64,000 nt of DNA from an uncultured Bacteroides sp. GTDB lineage: Bacteria; Bacteroidota; Bacteroidia; Bacteroidales; Bacteroidaceae. Location: the NCBI GenBank assembly GCA_958477465.1, contig CAUEFX010000007.1, positions 1 through 64,000 of the forward strand, written 5' to 3'. The notes below the pieces were generated by a model that was given only the letters and a program-made list of their open reading frames with translations, was not told the DNA's origin and ran no database searches. A program made the translations under genes and the position numbers. Below, in pieces: positions 7,992-16,227 of this stretch. Positions within the stretch are counted from its first letter, which is position 1. Every line of letters starts with the position of its first letter.

Positions 7992-9215
7992 CTAATTCTT
8001 TATTTGTTTCAACATATTTTCATACATGTCAATATATTTATTATATTGGACATCCATATTATAGAGTGTGAGAGCTCGTGAGCGACACTTATTCTTATAG
8101 TAATCTTTCCCTTTCGATACTATTGCCTCTACAGCACTCTTAAGTCCCTTAATATCTCCTTGTTCAACGACAAAACCTGTTTGTTCATCAATTGCTTCAG
8201 GGCTACCACCAGTGTTATATGTAACGACAGGAGTTCCACATGCTAGTGCTTCAATATTGGTGGTTGGAAAATTATCCTTCCATGTTGGTGTCATGTATAA
8301 GAGAGCAGCAGAATATAACATAGCTAATTCATCTACATTATCTGTTCGTTTAATGCCGACAAATCCATTTGGTAGATTTTTTTTTAGCTTGTCATCAACA
8401 CCAACAAGCACTATTACATAAGTGTCATCCAACAAACTACTTAACTTTACAAAATCTTCATACCCTCTATGTTTAGCCCAAATGGATGCAACACCAATTA
8501 TCATTTTCTTCTCAAAAGGAATGTTATATTTCGTGCAAATAGTACTACGCTCTTCATAAATCCGAAATCTTTCAGTGTCTATACCATTGTGTATACAAAC
8601 TACTCGAGCCCCACTTAGAAAAGAATTAGAAACAAAACTACCAGTCCATTGCGACACAGGGACTAATGTAAGATTTTTTATTTTTGTGAACAGTTCTTTT
8701 TTCAGTATATAATCCGACCTTGAATGATCTATCAAGCCGGATGGATACTCTTTATACACAGGACACGGGCCACAAAGCGTTTTCCATTTATCACAGATAT
8801 GGGCGTAGTTAGTACAATGACCTGCAAAAATCCAATTGTCATGCATTGTAATAATCACAGGAATATTGCATTTATTTAGATACTCAAAAAGAATTTTGTA
8901 ATTAAGATAATACCCATGAATATTATGGAAATGAATAACATCTGGTTTTATCCGTTCAATATCCTTAATAAATTTTTTTGTGGCACTTGAAGAGAATAAT
9001 CCATGACGTCCTGTTATACGCGTACCGAGTACATGAAAATAGAAATCTGCTGATGATCCTATCTTGATAACTCGCGATTGAGACGGAGTCATATTTCTTC
9101 CGTATGCTATATAACTATCCCATCCACGATCGATAGCCTTTCTGCCTATCATTTCTGCAATTTTTCCATGAGACCCCCAATTGACAGTAACATTAATTTG
9201 TAAAACTTTGGGCAT
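7992..9215 (-). CDS. Glycosyltransferase, GT4 family (WcaC-like)
   Basis: GT-B fold sugar transferase of 407 residues. N-terminal acceptor domain starts KVLQINVTVNWGSHGKIAEM and contains DVIHFHNIHGYYLNY and VIITMHDNWIFAGHCTNY, a Cys-containing motif (HICDKWKTLCGPCPVY) seen in colanic-acid-type WcaC relatives. The donor domain holds IIGVASIWAKHRGYEDFV and the family E-x7-E signature in PTTNIEALACGTPVVTYNTG. The start MPKVLQINV at 9215 is 4 nt after the deacetylase stop. It should act in repeat-unit assembly with the neighbouring transferases; its sugar specificity is unknown. Confidence 0.87.
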   Translation of the reverse strand: MPKVLQINVTVNWGSHGKIAEMIGRKAIDRGWDSYIAYGRNMTPSQSRVIKIGSSADFYFHVLGTRITGRHGLFSSSATKKFIKDIERIKPDVIHFHNIHGYYLNYKILFEYLNKCNIPVIITMHDNWIFAGHCTNYAHICDKWKTLCGPCPVYKEYPSGLIDHSRSDYILKKELFTKIKNLTLVPVSQWTGSFVSNSFLSGARVVCIHNGIDTERFRIYEERSTICTKYNIPFEKKMIIGVASIWAKHRGYEDFVKLSSLLDDTYVIVLVGVDDKLKKNLPNGFVGIKRTDNVDELAMLYSAALLYMTPTWKDNFPTTNIEALACGTPVVTYNTGGSPEAIDEQTGFVVEQGDIKGLKSAVEAIVSKGKDYYKNKCRSRALTLYNMDVQYNKYIDMYENMLKQIKN

Positions 9216-9219
9216 AATT

Positions 9220-10020
9220 TTATTTTCGTTTTATGCTAAGGAAGTACATTAAATGATTTATAGGCCAAAAAGGCTCAAAGTGCCTACGGTTAATAACCTT
9301 ACCCCCATACGAAAAAAAATGTTTATAGTCACTCTGAGAGAAAACGTACTTATATGTATCGTAAGCTAAATCAATTGACATAGGGTTAGCATGTTCTATA
9401 CGCCCGTATGGGAAAGCAAAGTATTCACATGGCACACCTAATTTCTCCTCCATTACTATTCTGCAATCGACAATCTGATGCCGAAGTTCCTCAACATTAT
9501 CATCATTTATACAATAGTGGTCAAGTGTATGCGCTCCTATTTTGAATCCCCTTTTCTGTAAGTCTTTTATTTGTTCCCAAGTCATAGGGTGCTTTCCAGG
9601 GCTCTTGGTTGTATTTACAGTGAAGTTTTCAATATATGCTTCATCATTGTTATCAGCTGCATCTGCAAAGTGTGGGTTAATAAAAAATATTGCATTTATT
9701 TTGTATTTTTCCAACTGTGGTGCAATCTCTGTATAGCAATCCCTCCAACCATCATCAAAAGTAAAAGCTACTGTTGGTCGATTTACCCGTTCTTTATTAA
9801 CAATCATATGTACAGCTTCCTCTATATTGACAAAATCGCAATACTTATAAAGTTCTGCCAACTGTCTTCCAAAACGCTTACCATCATCTTCATTATCATG
9901 ATGCCAATCAACCATGTGTCCATTCAGAATATGAACATATGGAGATGGACGTTTGAAAAATCCTATTATACTTAGATATACGTCTCTGGAAATTTTTCTG
10001 ATAGTTCGTATATTTATCAT
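9220..10020 (-). CDS. Polysaccharide deacetylase (NodB-homology domain)
   Basis: Predicted metal-dependent carbohydrate esterase (CE4-like) of 266 residues. The catalytic Asp-Asp pair is in TVAFTFDDGWRDCYTE. The metal-binding His motif is in KIGAHTLDHYCI, a variant of the usual H-S/T-x3-H. The CEYFAFPYGR strand matches motif 3. No signal peptide is visible, so it probably acts in the cytoplasm on lipid-linked repeat units or on a sugar donor, removing N-acetyl groups. The ATG at 10020 overlaps the preceding stop by 4 nt (ATGA type). Confidence 0.85.
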   Translation of the reverse strand: MINIRTIRKISRDVYLSIIGFFKRPSPYVHILNGHMVDWHHDNEDDGKRFGRQLAELYKYCDFVNIEEAVHMIVNKERVNRPTVAFTFDDGWRDCYTEIAPQLEKYKINAIFFINPHFADAADNNDEAYIENFTVNTTKSPGKHPMTWEQIKDLQKRGFKIGAHTLDHYCINDDNVEELRHQIVDCRIVMEEKLGVPCEYFAFPYGRIEHANPMSIDLAYDTYKYVFSQSDYKHFFSYGGKVINRRHFEPFWPINHLMYFLSIKRK

Positions 10021-11162
10021 ATTGGATAAGCTTTACTACAAGGACCATCGATAAAAGGTGTGTCTTGCCCTTGCTTTAATGATTTTATTAATTTAATTAG
10101 TTTTAATGCAGCTTTTTCGGGAGTCCATTCATGATGCATTATTTCGTATGCTTGTTTTCGATTCGCAATAATAGCATCAGGATTTTTGAAATAATGGATA
10201 ACCTGCTCCTCAAGAGAATCTATGCTCTTTGTTTTATAAATTCGTCCATTAACATTATGGGTAACAAGAAAAGGAATACTACCTATATGTTCATCACCGA
10301 TAACAACACAGCCGTTACTCAACGCTTCATTTACAACAGCTCCCCATCCTTCATTTCGATCGGATGTAAAAAGAAAAACCTGATGTTTTCTCATTTGACA
10401 AAGTATCTGTTCGTTTGGAAGATTCCCCTGTAAATGAACAACATCGCTAACATTAAGATCTCTCACTAACTTTTGCATTTTCTCTTTTAGAATACCTCCT
10501 CCATACATATCTATCGTAAAAGAATACCCCTTTTCTTTAAGTCTACTGGCAAGTATAATCGGCATCTCCGGATGTTTCCAATCTATAAAACGGGAACACC
10601 ACATTATTCTCAATACATTATTTTTCCCTTCGAAAGTGTCAAATGGTATAGATTCTTCAACCTTGGTAAAGTATGCCCATTTATAACATTTATTTTTAAA
10701 TGCCCCTATATGATACATGTCATTAGGAAGATAAGCACTGCAACACAATTTATAAGTATTGCACTTCCTAAATCTAAACAGATATTGCAGATACCATTTA
10801 ATGAACCTCGGAGAAAGGAAATTTATTACCCCCTTTTTACACCATCTTTCATTTACTTCAAAAGACAATGCATTTGTTTTTTTACTTCTTATCTTTTCAA
10901 AAAATAGTGATTCATAACCGTCGAACAAAGCAACATCTGAATACTCAGCTAAATTTAGAGCCTTTTCCCAATTTTTCGCATTTTTCCAAGCCTGTAGAAC
11001 ATAGGGTTTGGTGGAAAAATCGGGATAACCTGTTTTTCTAAACGATTCTGGCATCGGTATTATTTCTACGAAAGTATAATTACCTTCCACCAGATTATAC
11101 AAATGCTCGGAAAGCCATACTTGATGATGATTTATAAAATTTGAAAAAAAAGATATTGTCAT
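10017..11162 (-). CDS. Glycosyltransferase, GT4-like
   Basis: Protein of 381 residues with the GT-B layout. The N-terminus (TISFFSNFINHHQVWLSEHL) holds the acceptor-domain histidines. The donor domain includes LRIMWCSRFIDWKHPEMPI, FTIDMYGGGILKEKM and the E-x7-E type motif in RNEGWGAVVNEALSNGCVVI. It overlaps the deacetylase by 4 nt, and its start at 11162 shares a base with the stop of the polymerase gene, so all three are translationally coupled. The substrate is unknown. Confidence 0.85.
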   Translation of the reverse strand: MTISFFSNFINHHQVWLSEHLYNLVEGNYTFVEIIPMPESFRKTGYPDFSTKPYVLQAWKNAKNWEKALNLAEYSDVALFDGYESLFFEKIRSKKTNALSFEVNERWCKKGVINFLSPRFIKWYLQYLFRFRKCNTYKLCCSAYLPNDMYHIGAFKNKCYKWAYFTKVEESIPFDTFEGKNNVLRIMWCSRFIDWKHPEMPIILASRLKEKGYSFTIDMYGGGILKEKMQKLVRDLNVSDVVHLQGNLPNEQILCQMRKHQVFLFTSDRNEGWGAVVNEALSNGCVVIGDEHIGSIPFLVTHNVNGRIYKTKSIDSLEEQVIHYFKNPDAIIANRKQAYEIMHHEWTPEKAALKLIKLIKSLKQGQDTPFIDGPCSKAYPI

Positions 11163-12289
11163 TAGAAAGTTCTTTTATTAGACAAGACGGCTTTGCGCAA
11201 ATACACACCAATAAAAGCAAAAACTATTACAAAACAGGAACCAGGGCCAAAAGGAGGTGCGTATTCAGCAAAGCTTTCAATAAAGGCAATCATAAGACCG
11301 CCTATCAGCAATATGTATCTGTCTTTTATACAACAAATAAATATTTTGAATATAGATATATAGAGAGCAATAAACGGAATAGAGCCCAATATACCCCATT
11401 TTGTAAGTCGATACAATAAAAAGATGTGTGCATTAGGGGGCATTGTAGCATACGAATCACCAGATCCATAAAATCCCATTAATGGATGTCTAATAAAGTA
11501 ATCTATTGATAACATTGCATGTGTTATTCGACCGGAAGTTAGAGCATCAGCATCCGATGTATCTCGTTCTCCAACGATTGAATCAAATAGCAATTGCTGC
11601 AATCCACTACCTCCTACAAATACGACTGCAAACACTAATATAGGTATAAATAATAAGGCTTTAAATCTATACACGACAAATAATATTGTACCTACACATA
11701 GAAAATAGCATAATAATGCAGTACGGCAAGAGAAAAAAAGTGCGGGATAAATGTTAAGAACCGATATTACAATATATACTATTCTTTGCCATTTTTTTAG
11801 ATTCTTATCTATGCTAAAAATTGAACTCAAAATAGCAACCGTAGCAAATGCCGCACCAATTTGATTTTTAACAATTTCATTGTCATCAAAAGATGTAATC
11901 TCAAAACCACCTAAGCCCTTATATACGGAATACAATGCACTAAACGCAGAAAACAGACAAATAGGTAACATATATTTCACAATAGCATCCTCATCTATGT
12001 CAACAATCTTATATGCAGTATATGCCACCATAAGGGGCATAATGATGCTAGTCTCAACGGCAGAAATTCCATATAAAAAATTCACAACACCTATCAGAAG
12101 ACACCATATAGTCCAAGATTTAAATATTTTAAGCCTCGGCACGTTGTTCCTCTTGAATAAAGCTGCAACAAAGCAGACACCTAGACAACCCATAGCCAGT
12201 AATTTCACATTGCTATCATTGATGCCATTATAGTAAATAGTAGCAGTAAGGCCTATACCAAAAATATAAATAAATAATTTATTCCTCAT
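11162..12289 (-). CDS. Capsule repeat-unit polymerase, Wzy-like membrane protein
   Basis: A 375-residue polytopic membrane protein with about ten hydrophobic segments (for example LFIYIFGIGLTATIYY, ALLFIPILVFAVVFVGGSGL and ILLIGGLMIAFIESF). A longer hydrophilic loop after the last third carries SGRITHAMLSIDYFIRHPLMGFYG, the arrangement of the periplasmic loop in O-antigen polymerase/ligase (Wzy_C-type) proteins, where Arg and His residues contact substrate. Sequence conservation in this class is very low, so the call rests on topology, loop motif and location among glycosyltransferases with a flippase upstream. Confidence 0.75.
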   Translation of the reverse strand: MRNKLFIYIFGIGLTATIYYNGINDSNVKLLAMGCLGVCFVAALFKRNNVPRLKIFKSWTIWCLLIGVVNFLYGISAVETSIIMPLMVAYTAYKIVDIDEDAIVKYMLPICLFSAFSALYSVYKGLGGFEITSFDDNEIVKNQIGAAFATVAILSSIFSIDKNLKKWQRIVYIVISVLNIYPALFFSCRTALLCYFLCVGTILFVVYRFKALLFIPILVFAVVFVGGSGLQQLLFDSIVGERDTSDADALTSGRITHAMLSIDYFIRHPLMGFYGSGDSYATMPPNAHIFLLYRLTKWGILGSIPFIALYISIFKIFICCIKDRYILLIGGLMIAFIESFAEYAPPFGPGSCFVIVFAFIGVYLRKAVLSNKRTF

Positions 12290-12290
12290 A

Positions 12291-13121
12291 CTACTTCCAA
12301 TATACTATTGTTGTGTGATGTACTCTCTTGTCTTCTGGTGGTAATTGCATATAATCTCCTTTGTAAAGACAGTGAAGATAAGTATCATAGTCTTTAGGCC
12401 CTTTAAATTTATGCCCCTCGAATTCTAACCACTGATATCCGTCAAAACAAGTTTTTGGAGCAAGCTTATGAAATTCACCATTTGTTAAAGTCGTAACATA
12501 CTCACATTCCTCTAGGGGATGATTATTTGCATATCGATGCATTACCCAATTTTGCAACTGAATTGGCCATGCGGGGTGTTTAATCAACTTACGCCCTATC
12601 CATGCGATTATTTTCTGAATTTTATTATGCCCTGGCCTCTTCCATGCATAAATTGAATATGTATTAAACCAATGTAATAAGTCCATTTTTTCAGTGAACT
12701 CACAAAGCATCTTAGATTTCCAACCTTTATCCTTTATACCATATTTAGGGAAAACATCCATATACACTCCTACTTCCATTGGGTTTTTATCTGGAAATTC
12801 TACCAAAATAGTCCTATCATCGGAAATTTTTATATAAGGATAAATAGTTGTTTCTGGATATTCAACTTGAAGATGTTCAGTTAAATATCCATTATTGGCT
12901 TTAGTCATATTTATGAACTTATCATAATCCATTTGGGGCATATTAATGTCTATATCATCATCCCAAGGAATAAAACCTTTATGACGAACTGCACCAATCA
13001 AAGTACCGGCATCAAGGTAGTACATTAAATTATGCTCATCACAGAACTTAGCAAACTCAATAAGTATATTGAGCATGACCTTCTTCTGCTCATCGAGAGT
13101 CATAGGTTTTCTATTGTCCAT
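12291..13121 (-). CDS. LicD-family phosphotransferase
   Basis: LicD-type nucleotidyltransferase-fold enzyme of 276 residues. Family motifs are NLMYYLDAGTLIGAVRHKGF and IPWDDDIDINMP, the latter giving the metal-binding aspartates. LicD members transfer phosphocholine or another alcohol phosphate from a CDP carrier to a glycan. The fukutin/FKRP relatives transfer ribitol 5-phosphate from CDP-ribitol. Here an IspD/TarI-like cytidylyltransferase and an SDR lie two to three genes upstream, which suggests a CDP-polyol donor. I start at ATG 13121 (MDNRKPMTL), overlapping the acyltransferase stop by 11 nt, because the longer frame begins with TTG. Confidence 0.88.
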   Translation of the reverse strand: MDNRKPMTLDEQKKVMLNILIEFAKFCDEHNLMYYLDAGTLIGAVRHKGFIPWDDDIDINMPQMDYDKFINMTKANNGYLTEHLQVEYPETTIYPYIKISDDRTILVEFPDKNPMEVGVYMDVFPKYGIKDKGWKSKMLCEFTEKMDLLHWFNTYSIYAWKRPGHNKIQKIIAWIGRKLIKHPAWPIQLQNWVMHRYANNHPLEECEYVTTLTNGEFHKLAPKTCFDGYQWLEFEGHKFKGPKDYDTYLHCLYKGDYMQLPPEDKRVHHTTIVYWK

Positions 13122-14085
13122 TTTCTTTCTTATATAATTTAACAACTGGATATGTAATTCGATATATAAATTCGGCTACAATAATGGAACCTATAAAATA
13201 AGTTGCCATTGAGAGCCAAAAAGGAGTCAATGGAAGTGCGTACATCCCCCCAAAAGATACATGTACTAAATATATTTGCAAACTTCTTGTACCACAATAA
13301 GCTAACATTTGCCCCCCTTTCGTTATGCTTAAGATGATAACAATAATAGGACAAGCCAATAGAGTTCCGAATGTAAATACCCATCTACTTGCACCTGGGA
13401 AATTACCCCAAAAGCAAAATGCAGTGAGTATGAGAGCTGTAAATAGCATCCCATAATACTCAAGCCTTAAGTTATTCTTGCTTAAGAACCCCAAATAGAG
13501 ACCAATTATAAAGCAAGGAATGCGTAAAATAAAAATTTCAGACCTACGGAAATAATCAGGTACTATGCTGAAGATAAGCAGCGAAATAGCAAACACTAAT
13601 GCTATCGAAATAACACACAACCAACGATACCCAATTTTATTACTTATCTCGAATAATAAGGGGAATAATAAGTAACAAAATATGATAGCAGGGATAAACC
13701 AAAAATCACGTATGCCATCTATCAAAAAATTCAGTTGAAAGAGATTATAAAAAGTAAGATCGCCCTTTAATGCATAGAATACTAATGCAACAAGGAAATA
13801 TGATGGAAGAATTCTTATGAAACGCTTTACCACCCAAGACCACCATTGATTTGTACTAGTTATCTTCGAAGCACTATAGACCAACCCTAAACCTGACAGG
13901 AAGAAGAACAAATCAACTCCACAACCTCCTCCAAAACTGACAAATATATACCATAATGCTCGTAATATATTATTTGTTGGAGCTTCAATATCAGAATGAA
14001 AAAGCATAATCCAAATAATCGCAATTCCCATCATTTGTGAACGATATTTGGATAGTCCTTGTAATAAATCTAAGTTCTTTAACAT
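13111..14085 (-). CDS. Membrane O-acyltransferase (acyltransferase-3 / OafA-YrhL type)
   Basis: Integral membrane acyltransferase of 324 residues with about ten membrane segments, likely adding acetyl or another short acyl group to the glycan. Family signs are the early segment IIWIMLFHSD (His near the first helix), GGGCGVDLFFFLSGLGLVYS, RFIRILPSYFLV (Arg pair) and the C-terminal YLVHVSFGGMY. I start at ATG 14085 (MLKNLDLLQGLSKYR), overlapping the SDR stop by 7 nt; the longer frame uses TTG at 14097. Confidence 0.88.
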   Translation of the reverse strand: MLKNLDLLQGLSKYRSQMMGIAIIWIMLFHSDIEAPTNNILRALWYIFVSFGGGCGVDLFFFLSGLGLVYSASKITSTNQWWSWVVKRFIRILPSYFLVALVFYALKGDLTFYNLFQLNFLIDGIRDFWFIPAIIFCYLLFPLLFEISNKIGYRWLCVISIALVFAISLLIFSIVPDYFRRSEIFILRIPCFIIGLYLGFLSKNNLRLEYYGMLFTALILTAFCFWGNFPGASRWVFTFGTLLACPIIVIILSITKGGQMLAYCGTRSLQIYLVHVSFGGMYALPLTPFWLSMATYFIGSIIVAEFIYRITYPVVKLYKKENGQ

Positions 14086-15101
14086 TTTATACTGCAAATA
14101 AGTCGCTTGTACATTTCCTTTAAATCATATCTTGGATTCCAACCAAACTCCATCAACTTCTGGGAAGAGAGATGCAACTTTGTTACCGGTGCATATCCCA
14201 TTTCTGGATGATACTCCATTCTAACCGCTATCTTTGGATTGAAATTATCGCGAAGGAATTCTGCCATTTCTCGAATAGAGATATAAGTATTTTCATTAGC
14301 CACGTTATAAGCTTCTCCATTCTGTCCTTTTAGCAATATAAAAAGAATAGCTGAGATACAATCTGTTGTATAACAATAAGGCTTAGCGGATTCTCCTGTG
14401 GTATGTAGAACTATATCTTCACCATTGATCACACTATGTGCGAATTGTGCAAACACTCGATTGTCGTTAACACTAACACCAGCCCCAAATGTTTGTGTAA
14501 GGCGAGCTACCTTTGCATTTACCCCATATTCCTTTGCGTAAGCTGCACACAGATACTCTGCTGCTCGTTTTCCTAGCGGATAGGAGCTTCGAGGGTCTGC
14601 ATTATCTACATAGCCTTGTTTATCTTCTGTTATAATGCTGTCATCAAAATTCTGACCGTAGTACTCCAAGGAAGACACATACACAAAACCCTTCACTTCC
14701 GTCTTAAGGCAATAATCAAGAATAGCCTTGGTAGTTTCAATGGCAAGCATATATGTTTCTACAGGATACTCAGTCATATACTTGCCAACTGTAGGACTCG
14801 CACAATGTACTATGTATTGAAAATTTTCTATAGAGTCAAGCTGCTGCAAGTATTTGACTAAATCACATTCTATGAAATTAATCTTTGAAGTTTTTTCTTC
14901 ATACATAATCTTTGCCTTTTCTATACTGCGAACAGGACATATGATTTCAATATTCCTATTCAAAGCTAATAGACAATGTACGAGGGTAGATCCGATGAGT
15001 CCTGTAGAACCAGTTACCATAATCTTTGTTCCTTCTAGATTATCAGCAAGTGCAAAGGATGCTACAAACGATTTGATATCTTTTTGTTGCACTAAATTCA
15101 T
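14079..15101 (-). CDS. Extended SDR (NAD-dependent epimerase/dehydratase family)
   Basis: Nucleotide-cofactor oxidoreductase of 340 residues. The Rossmann motif is MVTGSTGLIGSTLVHCLL (GxxGxxG), with VYVSSLEYYGQ and the catalytic SYPLGK (YxxxK) further on. It directly follows the IspD/TarI-like gene with 2 nt between them. By analogy with TarI-TarJ pairs one would expect it to supply the polyol phosphate or to modify the CDP-activated product, but TarJ itself is an unrelated medium-chain dehydrogenase, so the exact reaction is unresolved. A role in making the LicD donor is inferred from the gene order IspD, SDR, acyltransferase, LicD. Confidence 0.85.
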   Translation of the reverse strand: MNLVQQKDIKSFVASFALADNLEGTKIMVTGSTGLIGSTLVHCLLALNRNIEIICPVRSIEKAKIMYEEKTSKINFIECDLVKYLQQLDSIENFQYIVHCASPTVGKYMTEYPVETYMLAIETTKAILDYCLKTEVKGFVYVSSLEYYGQNFDDSIITEDKQGYVDNADPRSSYPLGKRAAEYLCAAYAKEYGVNAKVARLTQTFGAGVSVNDNRVFAQFAHSVINGEDIVLHTTGESAKPYCYTTDCISAILFILLKGQNGEAYNVANENTYISIREMAEFLRDNFNPKIAVRMEYHPEMGYAPVTKLHLSSQKLMEFGWNPRYDLKEMYKRLICSIKC

Positions 15102-15103
15102 GT

Positions 15104-15835
15104 CTAATATATTCCAAAAATCTGCTGATTCTCATGTACTTCAACCATTGCGCGAAGTACGAAATAATCAGTCGGAGTTGTTATCTTGATATTTTCCATA
15201 GGGCCTTGTACCATACCGAGTTTGTAACCATAATGACTCATCATAGAACAAGAATCTATAAAATCGGTCTTACCCTCTGTTTGGCTCTTACGATGCGCTC
15301 CAATGATATCTTTCAAATAAAAACTCTGAGGAGCACGAGCCATCATACAATCAGAGCGTTTCGGAATGTCAAGCATACCATCCTCTCTATTGACAATAAC
15401 AGTCTCAATAGCAGGTACACAGGTAATACAACTACCACATTCTTTGACCTTCACAATATTATCGGTAATGGTATCTTCTGTGATAAGAGGACGTACACCA
15501 TCGTGAACCATAACAATAGCATTATCATCGTTTTGCTCTTGAGCGTATTCCTCTGCTGCACAAAGGCCTTTATATATGGAGTCCTGACTAGACATTCCTC
15601 CAGAAACAATACGCACCACTTTGTTGATTTCAAACTTCTTGAGCATCTTCTGAAGAAATGGTATCCAACTTTCCAGACATACCACAACAATAGCATCCAC
15701 ATCAGGATGATTATCAAAGAGTTCTATCGTATAAATTATAATGGGCTTTCCATTCAAATCAAGGAACTGTTTTGGCCGCGTCTTGGTATTCATTCGCGTA
15801 CCAGATCCTCCAGCAAAAATTACAGGTATATTCAT
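15104..15835 (-). CDS. IspD/TarI-like cytidylyltransferase
   Basis: CTP-dependent nucleotidyltransferase of 243 residues (2-C-methyl-D-erythritol 4-phosphate or D-ribitol 5-phosphate cytidylyltransferase family). The N-terminus IPVIFAGGSGTRMNTKTRPK is the CTP-binding signature. Further marks are GKPIIIYTIELFDNHPDVDAI, VRIVSGGMSSQDSIYKGL, VMVHDGVRPLI and DFIDSCSMM. A capsule location next to an SDR and near LicD favours the TarI-type role, making CDP-ribitol or a similar CDP-alditol, over isoprenoid synthesis. It has no close upstream neighbour: a 392-nt gap separates it from the flippase. Confidence 0.88.
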   Translation of the reverse strand: MNIPVIFAGGSGTRMNTKTRPKQFLDLNGKPIIIYTIELFDNHPDVDAIVVVCLESWIPFLQKMLKKFEINKVVRIVSGGMSSQDSIYKGLCAAEEYAQEQNDDNAIVMVHDGVRPLITEDTITDNIVKVKECGSCITCVPAIETVIVNREDGMLDIPKRSDCMMARAPQSFYLKDIIGAHRKSQTEGKTDFIDSCSMMSHYGYKLGMVQGPMENIKITTPTDYFVLRAMVEVHENQQIFGIY

Positions 15836-16227
15836 ATTTTGTCAGTTTTTACTTTTTTTGACCGAAAGCGGTCATAGCACTTATAAATAAGGGCATCTTC
15901 ACTATGAAAGCAAAGTTTATCCATTACATCTCAAAACATTCGTTAACATCCACTTACATCCAACAACCACGTTCATAGAAGACTAACTGGCTCAAACCAC
16001 GGAAAAAAGAGAGTTGCAGAATATCCAATGTTTGAAGAAGTGAAACTCATCCTCTACATCCCCTACCGATTCATTCTTTCTGGGTAACCTTTGGTCCTTA
16101 TACTCTCTATAGTAAACTCATCACTGTAGATATTACCACTGCCAGTTATCTCCATATGGAGTAGGCATTCAACGAGGTAAATATGTCGGTTCCTTTTAGT
16201 ATACCAAATTGAATAAGCCGCATCTTA
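15836..16227. other. Capsule intergenic region of 392 nt with a possible gene remnant
   Basis: The stretch between the flippase stop and the IspD-like start holds no intact gene. A short hairpin, GACCG-AAAG-CGGTC (15860-15873), lies 25 nt before the IspD-like ATG and could affect its mRNA leader. Further up, the minus strand contains a protein-like frame described separately (16063-16224). No promoter matching the Bacteroides consensus stands out. Confidence 0.5.
16063..16224 (-). pseudogene. Possible remnant of an unidentified coding sequence
   Basis: A 53-codon open frame without a plausible start ends at a TAG (16063-16065). Its composition looks protein-like (WYTKRNRHIYLVECLLHMEI, then IESIRTKGYPERMNR). 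It sits directly after the flippase stop and in the same direction. Further open stretches follow after the stop, which fits a decayed gene or insertion remnant. I do not recognise the family, and chance cannot be ruled out. Confidence 0.3.
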
